Shown here piece by piece: positions 1-6,735 of a stretch of 7,972 nt of DNA (position 1 is the first letter of the stretch; each line of letters opens with the position of its first letter). The notes under the pieces were generated by a model that was given only the letters and a program-made list of their open reading frames with translations, was not told the DNA's origin and made no database searches. A program made the translations under genes and the position numbers. The stretch comes from Chloroflexota bacterium (lineage in GTDB: Bacteria; Chloroflexota; Anaerolineae; B4-G1), in the NCBI GenBank assembly GCA_003648085.1, contig QMOC01000094.1:1-7972 (forward strand), read 5' to 3'.

Positions 1-15
1 CCTTCATAAATCCCT
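1..15 (-). promoter_or_regulatory. Possible translation start region of rpoC
   Basis: At the left edge the minus strand reads AGGGATTTATGAAGG. An ATG lies at 7-5, with AGGGA (15-11) only three bases ahead, which is closer than the nine-base spacing seen for rpoB and SpoIID. The real start could therefore lie just beyond the edge, with AGGGA or GAAGG as its ribosome binding site. rpoC normally follows rpoB, but no coding sequence can be read here. Confidence 0.3.
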
Positions 16-40
16 AAACAAACCCTTTTGCTTGTCAACC

Positions 41-67
41 GGGCAGCAGGGGCTCTAGCTGCTGCCC
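41..67 (-). other. Perfect 9-bp hairpin in the rpoB-rpoC spacer
   Basis: GGGCAGCAG (41-49) and CTGCTGCCC (59-67) are perfect inverted repeats around a nine-base loop. On the minus-strand transcript the hairpin forms downstream of rpoB. It is followed by GGTTGACAAGC and not by a T-run, so it is not a classic intrinsic terminator. If the promoter at 81-108 is used, the hairpin would start about seven bases into the new transcript and could act as a stabilising 5' structure. Otherwise it could be a processing or attenuation element between rpoB and rpoC. Confidence 0.7.
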
Positions 68-80
68 ATCTGGTGAGTAT

Positions 81-108
81 ATATTACCACAAAACTGCCA
101 GAAGTCAA
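81..108 (-). promoter_or_regulatory. Probable internal promoter between rpoB and rpoC
   Basis: Downstream of the rpoB stop the minus strand has TTGACT (108-103, five of six matches to the -35 consensus), a 16-base spacer ending in TGG, and TAATAT (86-81, four of six matches to -10). The TGG directly before the hexamer makes an extended -10. Transcription would start near 74 and run leftward into the region where rpoC is expected. The local sequence is AT-rich compared with the surrounding coding DNA. This is a sequence match only. Confidence 0.5.
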
Positions 109-163
109 ACCACGTATCAGAAACCTGAAGCCGCTCCACCAATGCCAACCCGGATTGCACGGA

Positions 164-3100
164 CTACCGTTTCTGCTGCCCCAAACCTAAGAGCCCCATG
201 CCCAACTTGGGCACCTTGGTCTTCTCCTCATCCCTGCCGAAGTGTAACACCTCGCCATCCTGAGTGACCGCTTCGACCGCCAGCCCCAGACTTTGCAGTT
301 CCTTCACCAGCACCTTGAACGAAGCCGGAACCCCCGGTTCCTGGACAGGCTCCCCTTTAACGATGGCCTCGTAAGTCTTGACACGCCCCTGCACATCGTC
401 CGACTTAATGGTAAGCATCTCCTGAAGCGCGTGAGCAGCACCATAAGCCTCCAGCGCCCACACCTCCATCTCACCAAAACGCTGACCACCGAATTGAGCC
501 TTGCCACCCAACGGCTGTTGCGTCACCAGACTATAAGGTCCCGTAGAGCGCGCATGCACTTTGTCCTCAACCAGGTGAGCCAGTTTCATCATATAAATCA
601 CTCCCACCGTCACCGGCCGATCGAAGGGCTCGCCTGTCTTGCCATCGCGGAGGATCATCTTGCCCAGAATCGGCAGCGGATCGGAGGTTTCCATACTCAC
701 CTGCCTGGCCAATGCCTCCACCGCGTCGTCATCCAGATCGGCCACTTCCCGACCACGGTCCTCTAACCAGACACGCAGGCAGGTTATTCTCGCCCGCTGA
801 TCCGCCACAACACCTTCGGCCAACGTGCGTGTGTCATCCCCAAAGGAGAGCAACTCGTCCGGATCGTAGCCTCTCTCCCGCAACCATTCGCGTAGTACTG
901 CCCGCCGGGCGTAGATGTGCTCCATGATCAAGCGGTCCACGTCATAACCACGCTCTGCCAACCAGGCTACGATATACAGCCGCCGCGCCTCATCATCATC
1001 CCTCAATGTTTCCAGGGGATAATCCTGCGCTTTCAGCCAGGCCCACGCACGCTCGGTGATCTCATCCCAGGCACGATCAATGAGCCAGGCCCGTGCCAGT
1101 TCGGCTTCAACCTGGGATTCGTTCGCACCGTCAAAAACCGGCGTGACGGCCCGAAAACCTAGCCGAGAAGCAGCCCACCCCAGATGCGTCTCGAGAATCT
1201 GACCGATGTTCATCCGCCCAGGAACACCCAACGGGTTCAATATCAAATCAACCGGAGTACCATCAGGTAGGAAAGGCATATCCTCGATGGGCACGACCTG
1301 GGAGATGACCCCCTTGTTACCGTGACGGCCTGCCATCTTGTCACCTTCGGTGATCTTGCGCAACTGGGCCACGCTAACACGCACCATCTTTTCCACACCA
1401 GCCTTGAGATCCCGATGCTCCTCACGATCGAATACTTTAACGTCCACGACCTTGCCGCGTTCTCCATGAGGCAGGCGCAGGCTGGAATCCTTCACCTCAC
1501 GGGCTTTCTCGCCGAAGATGGCCCGCAGTAGTTTCTCCTCGGGGCTCAGTTCCTTCTCACCTTTGGGCGTAATCTTACCCACCAGAATATCCAGAGGCCC
1601 CACTTCCGCTCCAACGCGAATGATACCACTCTCATCGAGATCCTTTAACGCCTCATCGCCCACGTTAGGGATGTCACGGGTAATCTCCTCCAGGCCGAGT
1701 TTGGTGTCGCGAGCCTCAACTTCGTGCTTCTCGATATGGATGGAAGTAAACTTATCCTCACGTACCAGCCGCTCACTAATGAGGATGGCGTCTTCGAAGT
1801 TCCCACCCTCCCAGGAGAGAAAAGCACACACCACGTTATGCCCCAGCGCCAGTTCACCCCCCTCGGTCGAAGAACTATCCGCAAGCACCTGCCCCTTACG
1901 CACCCGCTGCCCCTTGTAGACCACAGGCCGCTGGTCAATACAGGTGCTCTGGTTTGAACGTTGGTACTTACGAAGAGGATAAACGCGCAACCCATCGGCG
2001 TAGCGAACCACGATCCTATCGCCCGTGACGCTAACCACCTCCCCATTATCTTCTGCAAACACAAACTGCCCTGAATCAAGGGCCGCCCGACGCTCCATCC
2101 CGGTGGCTACTATGGGCGCTTCAGGCTGAATAAGCGGCACCGCCTGGCGCTGCATATTGGAGCCCATCAGCGCACGGTTGGCGTCGTCGTGCTCCAGGAA
2201 GGGGATCAACGATGCTGAAACACCCACGATTTGACAAGGAGCGACATCAATATAGTCAATCCTCTCCGGCGCGGCGAACAGGAACTTATCGGCACGGCGG
2301 GCCGAGATGCGCGGTTGCACGAAATGCCCTTTCTCATCCAACTCAGCATTGGACTGGGCGATCGTGTATTGATCTTCCTTATCGGCCGTGAGATACACGA
2401 TTTCACTACTCACCACCGGCACGATAGGCACTTCATCCACGAGGCCCAATGCAGCGATCCGCTCGGCCAACTCAGGCGTCACCTCTGTTCCCGCCTCGGC
2501 CACCACCTCACCACTCTCAGGGTCCACTATGTCTTCCCTCAACGTCTGACCGGTAAGCGCCTCGACGGTGGGCTCTACGGCGCGAATAACTTTTCGATAA
2601 GGTGTCTCAATGAAGCCGAGAGAATTGACGCGAGCGTGTGTTGCCAGACGACCGATCAACCCGATATTAGGCCCCTCAGGGGTCTCAATGGGACAGATAC
2701 GCCCATAGTGACTGTAGTGTACATCGCGCACGTCGAAACGGGCTCGCTCGCGTCGCAACCCACCCGGCCCTAGCGCCGAAAGGGTGCGCTTGTGGGTCAA
2801 TTCAGCCAATGGGTTGGTCTGCTCCATAAACTGCGAGAGTTGGCTGGAGCCAAAGAACTCGCGCAGGGCTGCGACGACCGGACGAATGTTAATCAAGCTC
2901 ACCGGCGTCAGCGACTCGGATTCGCGGATGGACATGCGCTCTACCACCACTCGTTCCATGCGACGCAGACCGATACGCAATTTGTTCTGGACCAGTTCCC
3001 CCACTGTCTTGACACGACGGTTGCCTAGATGGTCAATATCATCGGCATCTTCGATGCCATTGTTGATGCGGATCAAGCGCTCCACCAGGGCCACCAGGTC

Positions 3101-4066
3101 CCGTTTGGTAACAGTACGATGATCGAGGCTCATATCGAGACCAAGCCGTTGGTTCAGTTTATAGCGGCCCACTCGCTGCAAGTCGTAGCGCCGGGGATCG
3201 AAGAGTTGCTGCTCCAGATACTCACGTGCATTCTCCAGCGTAGGCGGGTCGCCAGGACGCATGCGGCGGTAGAACTCCAATAGTGCCTCTTCTGCCAGCG
3301 TACGCCCATCTCTGGGCTCCCAGTGCGGCTCCTGACGGATGGTCGTGGCAATGTACTGGTGCTGAGGATTGCTATCGGCGTCCTGGAAAAGGGCCAGCAA
3401 CTCCTCATCGCTCCCATCGCCCAGGATATTGTCCCCCGTCCGGTCATCCACCGCTGCCAGGGCCCGCAGCAGAATGGTGACAGGCAAAGTACGCTTACGG
3501 TTGAACTTGATCGTGAGGTAGTCAGACTTGCGTGTCTCGAACTCCATCCAGGCCCCGCGATCAGGAATGAGTTTGGCCGTACTGAGCCGCCGGCCGGTAA
3601 CCCGATCTTCCTCAACGTCGAAGTAGACGCCAGGCGAACGGATCAACTGGCTGACGACAACCCGCTCAGTACCGTTGATGATGAAAGTACCATTCTCGGT
3701 CATCAACGGAAAGTCGCCGAGAAAGATCTCCGATTCGACGATCTCACCCGTCTCGCGGTTATCGAGCACCACCTGAACGTACAGCGGAGCCGCATATGTA
3801 ATATCCCGCTCGAGGCACTCTTCCTCCGAATACTTGGGCTCGCCGAAGCGATAACTGAGATCAAACTGAGCCTCCCGGGCCTTAGAACCAGGGAAATACA
3901 GTTTGAGGTTGCCGTTGAAACTCTCGATAGGGGAGATTTCGTCGAAAAGTTGAGCCAGGCCCTCCGTCTGTAACCAATGGAAGGACTCGAGTTGGACCTC
4001 GATCAACCGTGGCAGTTCCTCTGCACTGGTGATGCGAGCATATGACTTACTTTCCAAACAGGCCAT
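164..4066 (-). CDS. rpoB: DNA-directed RNA polymerase beta subunit
   Basis: This is the catalytic beta subunit of bacterial RNA polymerase, which forms the active-site cleft with beta' in the cytoplasm. The 1300-residue protein is complete from ATG to TAG. It carries the rifampicin-pocket segment (residues 406-437, [11 protein letters not shown] to ALGPGGL), the [14 protein letters not shown] segment (458-471), [13 protein letters not shown] (756-768), [12 protein letters not shown] (908-919, with the two catalytic-site lysines K910 and K918), the VPGRMN loop (948-953) and the [40 protein letters not shown] block (1171-1210). The start is supported by AGGGA nine bases upstream and a consensus promoter about 80 bases upstream. 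Compared with Bacillus-type RpoB it has an extra segment of about 120 residues near 994-1122, made of degenerate Trp-Leu repeats. Several rifampicin-pocket residues differ from the E. coli consensus. There is no frameshift or sign of decay. Function is certain. Confidence 0.99.
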   Translation of the reverse strand: MACLESKSYARITSAEELPRLIEVQLESFHWLQTEGLAQLFDEISPIESFNGNLKLYFPGSKAREAQFDLSYRFGEPKYSEEECLERDITYAAPLYVQVVLDNRETGEIVESEIFLGDFPLMTENGTFIINGTERVVVSQLIRSPGVYFDVEEDRVTGRRLSTAKLIPDRGAWMEFETRKSDYLTIKFNRKRTLPVTILLRALAAVDDRTGDNILGDGSDEELLALFQDADSNPQHQYIATTIRQEPHWEPRDGRTLAEEALLEFYRRMRPGDPPTLENAREYLEQQLFDPRRYDLQRVGRYKLNQRLGLDMSLDHRTVTKRDLVALVERLIRINNGIEDADDIDHLGNRRVKTVGELVQNKLRIGLRRMERVVVERMSIRESESLTPVSLINIRPVVAALREFFGSSQLSQFMEQTNPLAELTHKRTLSALGPGGLRRERARFDVRDVHYSHYGRICPIETPEGPNIGLIGRLATHARVNSLGFIETPYRKVIRAVEPTVEALTGQTLREDIVDPESGEVVAEAGTEVTPELAERIAALGLVDEVPIVPVVSSEIVYLTADKEDQYTIAQSNAELDEKGHFVQPRISARRADKFLFAAPERIDYIDVAPCQIVGVSASLIPFLEHDDANRALMGSNMQRQAVPLIQPEAPIVATGMERRAALDSGQFVFAEDNGEVVSVTGDRIVVRYADGLRVYPLRKYQRSNQSTCIDQRPVVYKGQRVRKGQVLADSSSTEGGELALGHNVVCAFLSWEGGNFEDAILISERLVREDKFTSIHIEKHEVEARDTKLGLEEITRDIPNVGDEALKDLDESGIIRVGAEVGPLDILVGKITPKGEKELSPEEKLLRAIFGEKAREVKDSSLRLPHGERGKVVDVKVFDREEHRDLKAGVEKMVRVSVAQLRKITEGDKMAGRHGNKGVISQVVPIEDMPFLPDGTPVDLILNPLGVPGRMNIGQILETHLGWAASRLGFRAVTPVFDGANESQVEAELARAWLIDRAWDEITERAWAWLKAQDYPLETLRDDDEARRLYIVAWLAERGYDVDRLIMEHIYARRAVLREWLRERGYDPDELLSFGDDTRTLAEGVVADQRARITCLRVWLEDRGREVADLDDDAVEALARQVSMETSDPLPILGKMILRDGKTGEPFDRPVTVGVIYMMKLAHLVEDKVHARSTGPYSLVTQQPLGGKAQFGGQRFGEMEVWALEAYGAAHALQEMLTIKSDDVQGRVKTYEAIVKGEPVQEPGVPASFKVLVKELQSLGLAVEAVTQDGEVLHFGRDEEKTKVPKLGMGLLGLGQQKR
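701..1087 (-). other. rpoB: Lineage-specific helical-repeat insertion within RpoB
   Basis: RpoB residues about 994-1122 lie between the conserved PVFDGANE segment (976-983) and [21 protein letters not shown] (1135-1155). From memory of Bacillus RpoB, these two blocks are separated there by only about 20 residues. The segment is rich in Trp, Arg, Asp, Glu and Leu and looks helical. It holds a recurring unit, Trp-Leu-x-x-Arg-Gly-Tyr-Asp, with Trp-Leu at 1010, 1035, 1061 and 1100 and a weaker copy at 994. The unit reads [27 protein letters not shown] and VWLEDRGRE. It probably forms a surface helical module on the enzyme. Its function is unknown and its exact borders are approximate. Confidence 0.85.
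2756..2851 (-). other. rpoB: Rifampicin-pocket region (cluster I) of rpoB
   Basis: RpoB residues 406-437 align without gaps to E. coli beta 507-538. Kept positions include Q412 (Q513), F413 (F514), H425 (H526), S430 (S531) and L432 (L533). Differences are E415 for D516, T417 for N518, A421 for S522 and T428 for R529. D516 and R529 are established rifampicin contacts and known resistance sites in E. coli and other bacteria. Whether these natural residues reduce drug binding here is inference. Confidence 0.9.
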
Positions 4067-4075
4067 AACTATATT

Positions 4076-4086
4076 TCCCTCTCCTC
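4076..4086 (-). promoter_or_regulatory. Ribosome binding site of rpoB
   Basis: The minus strand reads GAGGAGAGGGA here. The AGGGA part (4080-4076) sits nine bases before the ATG at 4066 and a GAGGAG copy (4086-4081) sits 14 bases before it. This supports the chosen start. The SpoIID gene has the same AGGGA-nine-base arrangement. Confidence 0.7.
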
Positions 4087-4146
4087 ACTGGTCCCTCGGA
4101 TCATGCAAGATGTATTTATGTCACGATGCAAAATCGGTGAATAAAA

Positions 4147-4174
4147 ATTATAACACGGAAAACCAATTTGTCAA
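4147..4174 (-). promoter_or_regulatory. Consensus housekeeping promoter of rpoB
   Basis: On the minus strand a perfect -35 box TTGACA (4174-4169) is followed by 16 bases and a perfect -10 box TATAAT (4152-4147). The predicted transcription start near 4140 gives a leader of about 74 bases ahead of the rpoB ATG at 4066. Twelve of twelve consensus positions make this very likely a strong primary-sigma promoter. It separates rpoB from the acetyltransferase gene upstream. Confidence 0.9.
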
Positions 4175-4199
4175 AAGTATCTTGACCTAGTTCTCGGTT

Positions 4200-4245
4200 G
4201 GAGGCCCGGCTTCAGCCGGGAAAACCCCGCTAAATCGGGGCCTCC
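4200..4245. repeat. REP-like double hairpin between GNAT gene and rpoB promoter
   Basis: An outer 7-bp stem (GGAGGCC at 4200-4206 with GGCCTCC at 4239-4245) encloses two further inverted repeats: CCCGGCT/AGCCGGG (4205-4211 with 4214-4220) and CCCCG/CGGGG (4225-4229 with 4236-4240). The stems share bases, so the element can fold either as one long arm or as two adjacent hairpins. The layout resembles repetitive extragenic palindromes. On the minus strand the CCCCG hairpin is followed by TTTT, so it could also end or stabilise the transcript from the acetyltransferase gene. It lies about 26 bases upstream of the rpoB -35 box. Confidence 0.7.
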
Positions 4246-4270
4246 GTCGGGTTTCGCACCGCAAACTAAC

Positions 4271-5278
4271 CTAACCCCTCACCGGAATGCGATGTGCCAG
4301 GTCCAGCCGCATTTGTACCAGCACGCGCAGTTTTTGGAAACCAGCCGCCTCCAACGCCATGACCAGCGGCTCTGTGGGACTAGGCAACACGGTCTCGACC
4401 GTCTTCTTGGGAGCGCCACGCAGGCTAACTATCCCCTGCCGCACCAGTATGGTCTCAAAACGACCACCACACTCAGGCGCCACCAGTACCTCCAGCCGAT
4501 CCGGACGACGTCCACGCTCGCGCAACACCCGCACCGCTCCGCAAATTGCGCCGTCTTCCTCGACCACCCACCAGACCTCACGCCGCCCTTCGAGCCAGAG
4601 ATCGAGGGCGCGCTCCCAGCCCGGCCGATAGTCTCTCCTTCGCAGTTCCAGCAGCGGGCGCTGGGGTTTGGGGACGATAGTACGCACCAGCTCGATTAAC
4701 GCCGCGCCATCACTGCTACGCCCCCGACGCAGCAAGGGATGCGGCGGTGGACTTCCGGCCCACGGCAGACCCGCCGGACGCAGCATGTGCAGTGTTCTGC
4801 CGACCTCACGAAAACCCAGGCACTCGTAAAGCCGACGCGCCACCTGGTTATCAGCCCGCACCTCCAGCCCCACCCAGCATCCGCCTCGTGCGGAGATTTC
4901 CTTCAGTGCCGCCTCCATCAAGGCGGTGGCAATGCCACGTCCCCGCCAATCGGGATGGACGGCCACATTGCCAACAAAGAAACCGCCCCACTCCAGCGCG
5001 CGCCGCAGTGAGACGTTGCCCACCACACGCCCCTCCTCGACCCACACAAAGCCCGGTGCGACATCCGCACCACTTCGCACGGGCCCGCAGAGCCACCACA
5101 ACAGCGGGCCTCTGCGAGCAATGCGGCGCATCTCCGCCAGCGCCATCTGGCCAGCGGGGTCCAGTTTGTCACCAAAAGCAACGGCAGTCAATTCAGCGAC
5201 AGGTCCGAGATCACGGTAGGGATCAAAAGGACGCAACCCATTCTGGGTATGCCTCCCACGCAACGTAGCAGCCACCAC
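4271..5278 (-). CDS. GNAT-family N-acetyltransferase, duplicated fold with degenerate second half
   Basis: The 335-residue cytoplasmic protein has a clear GNAT domain at about 14-168. Motif A reads VAVHPDWRGRGIATALM (105-121), in which RGRGIA is the pyrophosphate loop that binds acetyl-CoA. Motif B reads LEVRADNQVARRLYECLGF (138-156). GNAT enzymes move an acetyl group from acetyl-CoA to an amine, but the substrate cannot be told from sequence. Residues about 182-328 look like a second GNAT-sized domain lacking the acetyl-CoA loop, as in two-domain GNATs where one half is structural. The start is GTG: an in-frame TAG two codons upstream makes 5278 the earliest possible start, and a run of six G sits seven bases before it. 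A second GTG follows four codon positions apart at most, directly as codon two. The gene is GC-rich and lies 77 bases after SpoIID, possibly on the same transcript. The usual rplL neighbour of rpoB is absent. Confidence 0.85.
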   Translation of the reverse strand: MVAATLRGRHTQNGLRPFDPYRDLGPVAELTAVAFGDKLDPAGQMALAEMRRIARRGPLLWWLCGPVRSGADVAPGFVWVEEGRVVGNVSLRRALEWGGFFVGNVAVHPDWRGRGIATALMEAALKEISARGGCWVGLEVRADNQVARRLYECLGFREVGRTLHMLRPAGLPWAGSPPPHPLLRRGRSSDGAALIELVRTIVPKPQRPLLELRRRDYRPGWERALDLWLEGRREVWWVVEEDGAICGAVRVLRERGRRPDRLEVLVAPECGGRFETILVRQGIVSLRGAPKKTVETVLPSPTEPLVMALEAAGFQKLRVLVQMRLDLAHRIPVRG

Positions 5279-5356
5279 GGCCTAACCCCCCACAGCGACG
5301 CAGATACCGGTCTTTGATGGTTCTCAGTCGCGAAATGACATCCTTGAGCACCCCGG
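5279..5356 (-). other. Spacer between SpoIID and acetyltransferase genes
   Basis: This 78-base spacer holds no convincing promoter or terminator. Its only visible signal is GGGGGG (5291-5286), seven bases before the GTG start, which may serve as a weak ribosome binding site. The lack of a terminator leaves read-through from the SpoIID gene possible. Confidence 0.4.
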
Positions 5357-6721
5357 CTACCGAATCCGGCGATCCGGTATGAGCGGCTGGGCAGTTACCA
5401 GCGGAAGATACGTCGCACAAGGCCCATCCACACACACCACCACATCATAGGTGTACCACGGACGCCCCCGCTCTATCTCACTGAATCCTATCCCCTCATC
5501 ATCAACCTCCAGAAACATCTCAAACCGCAAGCGATAAGGCGTCCCAGGATGCGGAGCAACCGGTGGATACAAGATCACAGTCTCCTCCCTGACCCCACCC
5601 GGCTCCAGCGCTGCAAGCGACCTTACCTCTCCCCCACGCTTGGTTTGCTCCCAGCCGTGATACCACAAGTAGACCTGCCCAGTACCCGGCCAGGTGATCG
5701 TCCCGGAATTCTGAACGCGGAAGGTGACCTCGTAACTGCGGTCGTGGTACATAATCGGCACCCGGTTGTCCGGCGTGTGCCAGTTCACTTCAAGAGGCAC
5801 CCAGCGGTACTCCGGTGTGAGGCGATTGCCGTCGCGGTCACGGATGTGGATACCGGTGTAGTAATGGGTCAGAATCTGTTCGGCGTGTCCCCAGCGCACA
5901 CTCCACCGGTCATCACCGGCTCCTGTGTGAGAACACCGATTGCCCCGCGCCCAGCGACCGGCCCCATCCTGGCTCATCCCACGCCCGTGCCCATCATCAT
6001 CGGCATCGCAACCGGTGCTGATGGGGTCTTCCACGCCCAGAAGGTAGGGCTGGCTGCCCGACGCCGTTTGCCCCCAGGCGTCGGCGAAAAACTCGGTGAA
6101 GGCCGGAAGGTCGTCGTTGGGGGATGTGCCGTAGGAGATGTAGTATTGTGAGGCAACGGCGTTGCAGACGATACGTTGGTCGGTGTTGAGATTGCTGCTG
6201 GCACAAGGGTTACCTGTGTTATCAGGGAAGGTGGCTGGGTACAGGCTTTCGAACTTGTAGGGGATGAAGACCTGGAACTCGGTGGAGTTATTGATGGCGC
6301 TGCCCTGGTTGATATGCCAGTAGGCATAAGTGCGAGCAGCGATGGCCTGGGCTTGCAAAGCGGTGGGATGGTAATATGTTCCCATCTCTTGGGGCAGCAC
6401 GTCCAAGAGGTAATCGGTTTCTATGGAAACGGTAGCAGGGTTAGTCGTATAAGGATAAGCGATAGTTTGACTCCAATCACATGGATAACCTGACTCATCG
6501 CAAAAGGCAGTGCACCCCCAGGTTGTATGTCCAGATGCACAAAGGGTATAGGGTATTCTACGCGCACCGTCTGGCGTGAGCCAGTACATCCAAACACTTA
6601 TTTGAGAAGGTGGCGAGTAAGTTAAGGAGGATCGAGCTACGATGGCTTGTGGAACGATAGCCCTAGATGTGTTGAACAGAAAAAGCAAGATCAAGAAGCC
6701 AAAGTGTCTTCTCAGGTTCAT
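5357..6721 (-). CDS. Secreted SpoIID/LytB-domain glycan lyase with C-terminal Ig-like domain
   Basis: The 454-residue protein starts with a signal peptide: RR at 4-5, a hydrophobic core at 8-16 and a probable cut after Ala21 or Ala29. A SpoIID/LytB domain spans about 97-292. It has LLDVLPQEMGTYYHPTALQA (105-124), with the expected catalytic Glu at 112, then QAIAARTYAYWH, the family signature GHGRGMSQDGAGRWA (244-258) and ILTHYYTGIHI (283-293). SpoIID-type enzymes are lytic transglycosylases that cut peptidoglycan glycan strands stripped of stem peptides. Residues about 308-428 form an Ig-like sandwich (VTFRVQNSGTITWPG, 332-346) resembling NBR1-type or cell-surface domains. The tail includes YLPLV (438-442). 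Ten cysteines suggest disulfides. The ATG overlaps the stop of the upstream propeller gene (ATGA) and has AGGGA nine bases ahead. SpoIID homologues occur widely outside spore formers, so the gene does not imply sporulation. Confidence 0.9.
   Translation of the reverse strand: MNLRRHFGFLILLFLFNTSRAIVPQAIVARSSLTYSPPSQISVWMYWLTPDGARRIPYTLCASGHTTWGCTAFCDESGYPCDWSQTIAYPYTTNPATVSIETDYLLDVLPQEMGTYYHPTALQAQAIAARTYAYWHINQGSAINNSTEFQVFIPYKFESLYPATFPDNTGNPCASSNLNTDQRIVCNAVASQYYISYGTSPNDDLPAFTEFFADAWGQTASGSQPYLLGVEDPISTGCDADDDGHGRGMSQDGAGRWARGNRCSHTGAGDDRWSVRWGHAEQILTHYYTGIHIRDRDGNRLTPEYRWVPLEVNWHTPDNRVPIMYHDRSYEVTFRVQNSGTITWPGTGQVYLWYHGWEQTKRGGEVRSLAALEPGGVREETVILYPPVAPHPGTPYRLRFEMFLEVDDEGIGFSEIERGRPWYTYDVVVCVDGPCATYLPLVTAQPLIPDRRIR
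5358..5379 (-). other. Hairpin overlapping the SpoIID stop codon
   Basis: The minus-strand transcript can pair UACCGGAUC with GAUUCGGUA around a GCCG loop, a 9-bp stem with one G-U pair. It covers the last seven codons and part of the UAG stop. No U-run follows, so it is not a standard terminator. It may protect or process the mRNA between SpoIID and the acetyltransferase, or be chance in GC-rich DNA. Confidence 0.4.
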
Positions 6722-6735
6722 GGTTGTTCTTCCCT
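6718..6735 (-). promoter_or_regulatory. ATGA stop/start overlap with ribosome binding site
   Basis: The propeller gene ends with TGA at 6720-6718 and SpoIID starts with ATG at 6721-6719, sharing bases. AGGGA (6735-6731), inside the propeller coding region, lies nine bases before the ATG. This arrangement is typical of translational coupling and indicates that both proteins come from one mRNA. Confidence 0.75.

Noticed and set aside
33..38. TTGACA on the minus strand as a second -35 box before rpoC
   Set aside because: With spacers of 16 to 18 bases the only -10 candidates are TAGGGA, AGGGAT and GGGATT, which are poor matches. The upstream pair at 81-108 is better.
41..67. Hairpin after rpoB as an intrinsic terminator
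   Set aside because: No T-run follows the stem on the minus strand, and termination before rpoC would be unexpected.
2231..2773. Plus-strand open frame (180 codons) opposite rpoB
   Set aside because: It is a shadow of a highly conserved rpoB region and shows no protein-family features.
3323..3973. Long plus-strand open frame (216 codons) opposite rpoB
   Set aside because: It lies wholly antisense to the conserved 5' part of rpoB, has no recognisable domain, and open antisense frames are expected from the codon bias of a GC-rich gene.
5549..6151. Plus-strand open frame (200 codons) opposite the SpoIID gene
   Set aside because: The minus strand encodes clear SpoIID and Ig-like motifs across the same bases; the plus frame has no recognisable features.
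5357..6721. SpoIID gene as evidence of endospore formation
   Set aside because: SpoIID/LytB domains are common in non-sporulating bacteria and no other sporulation gene is in the window.
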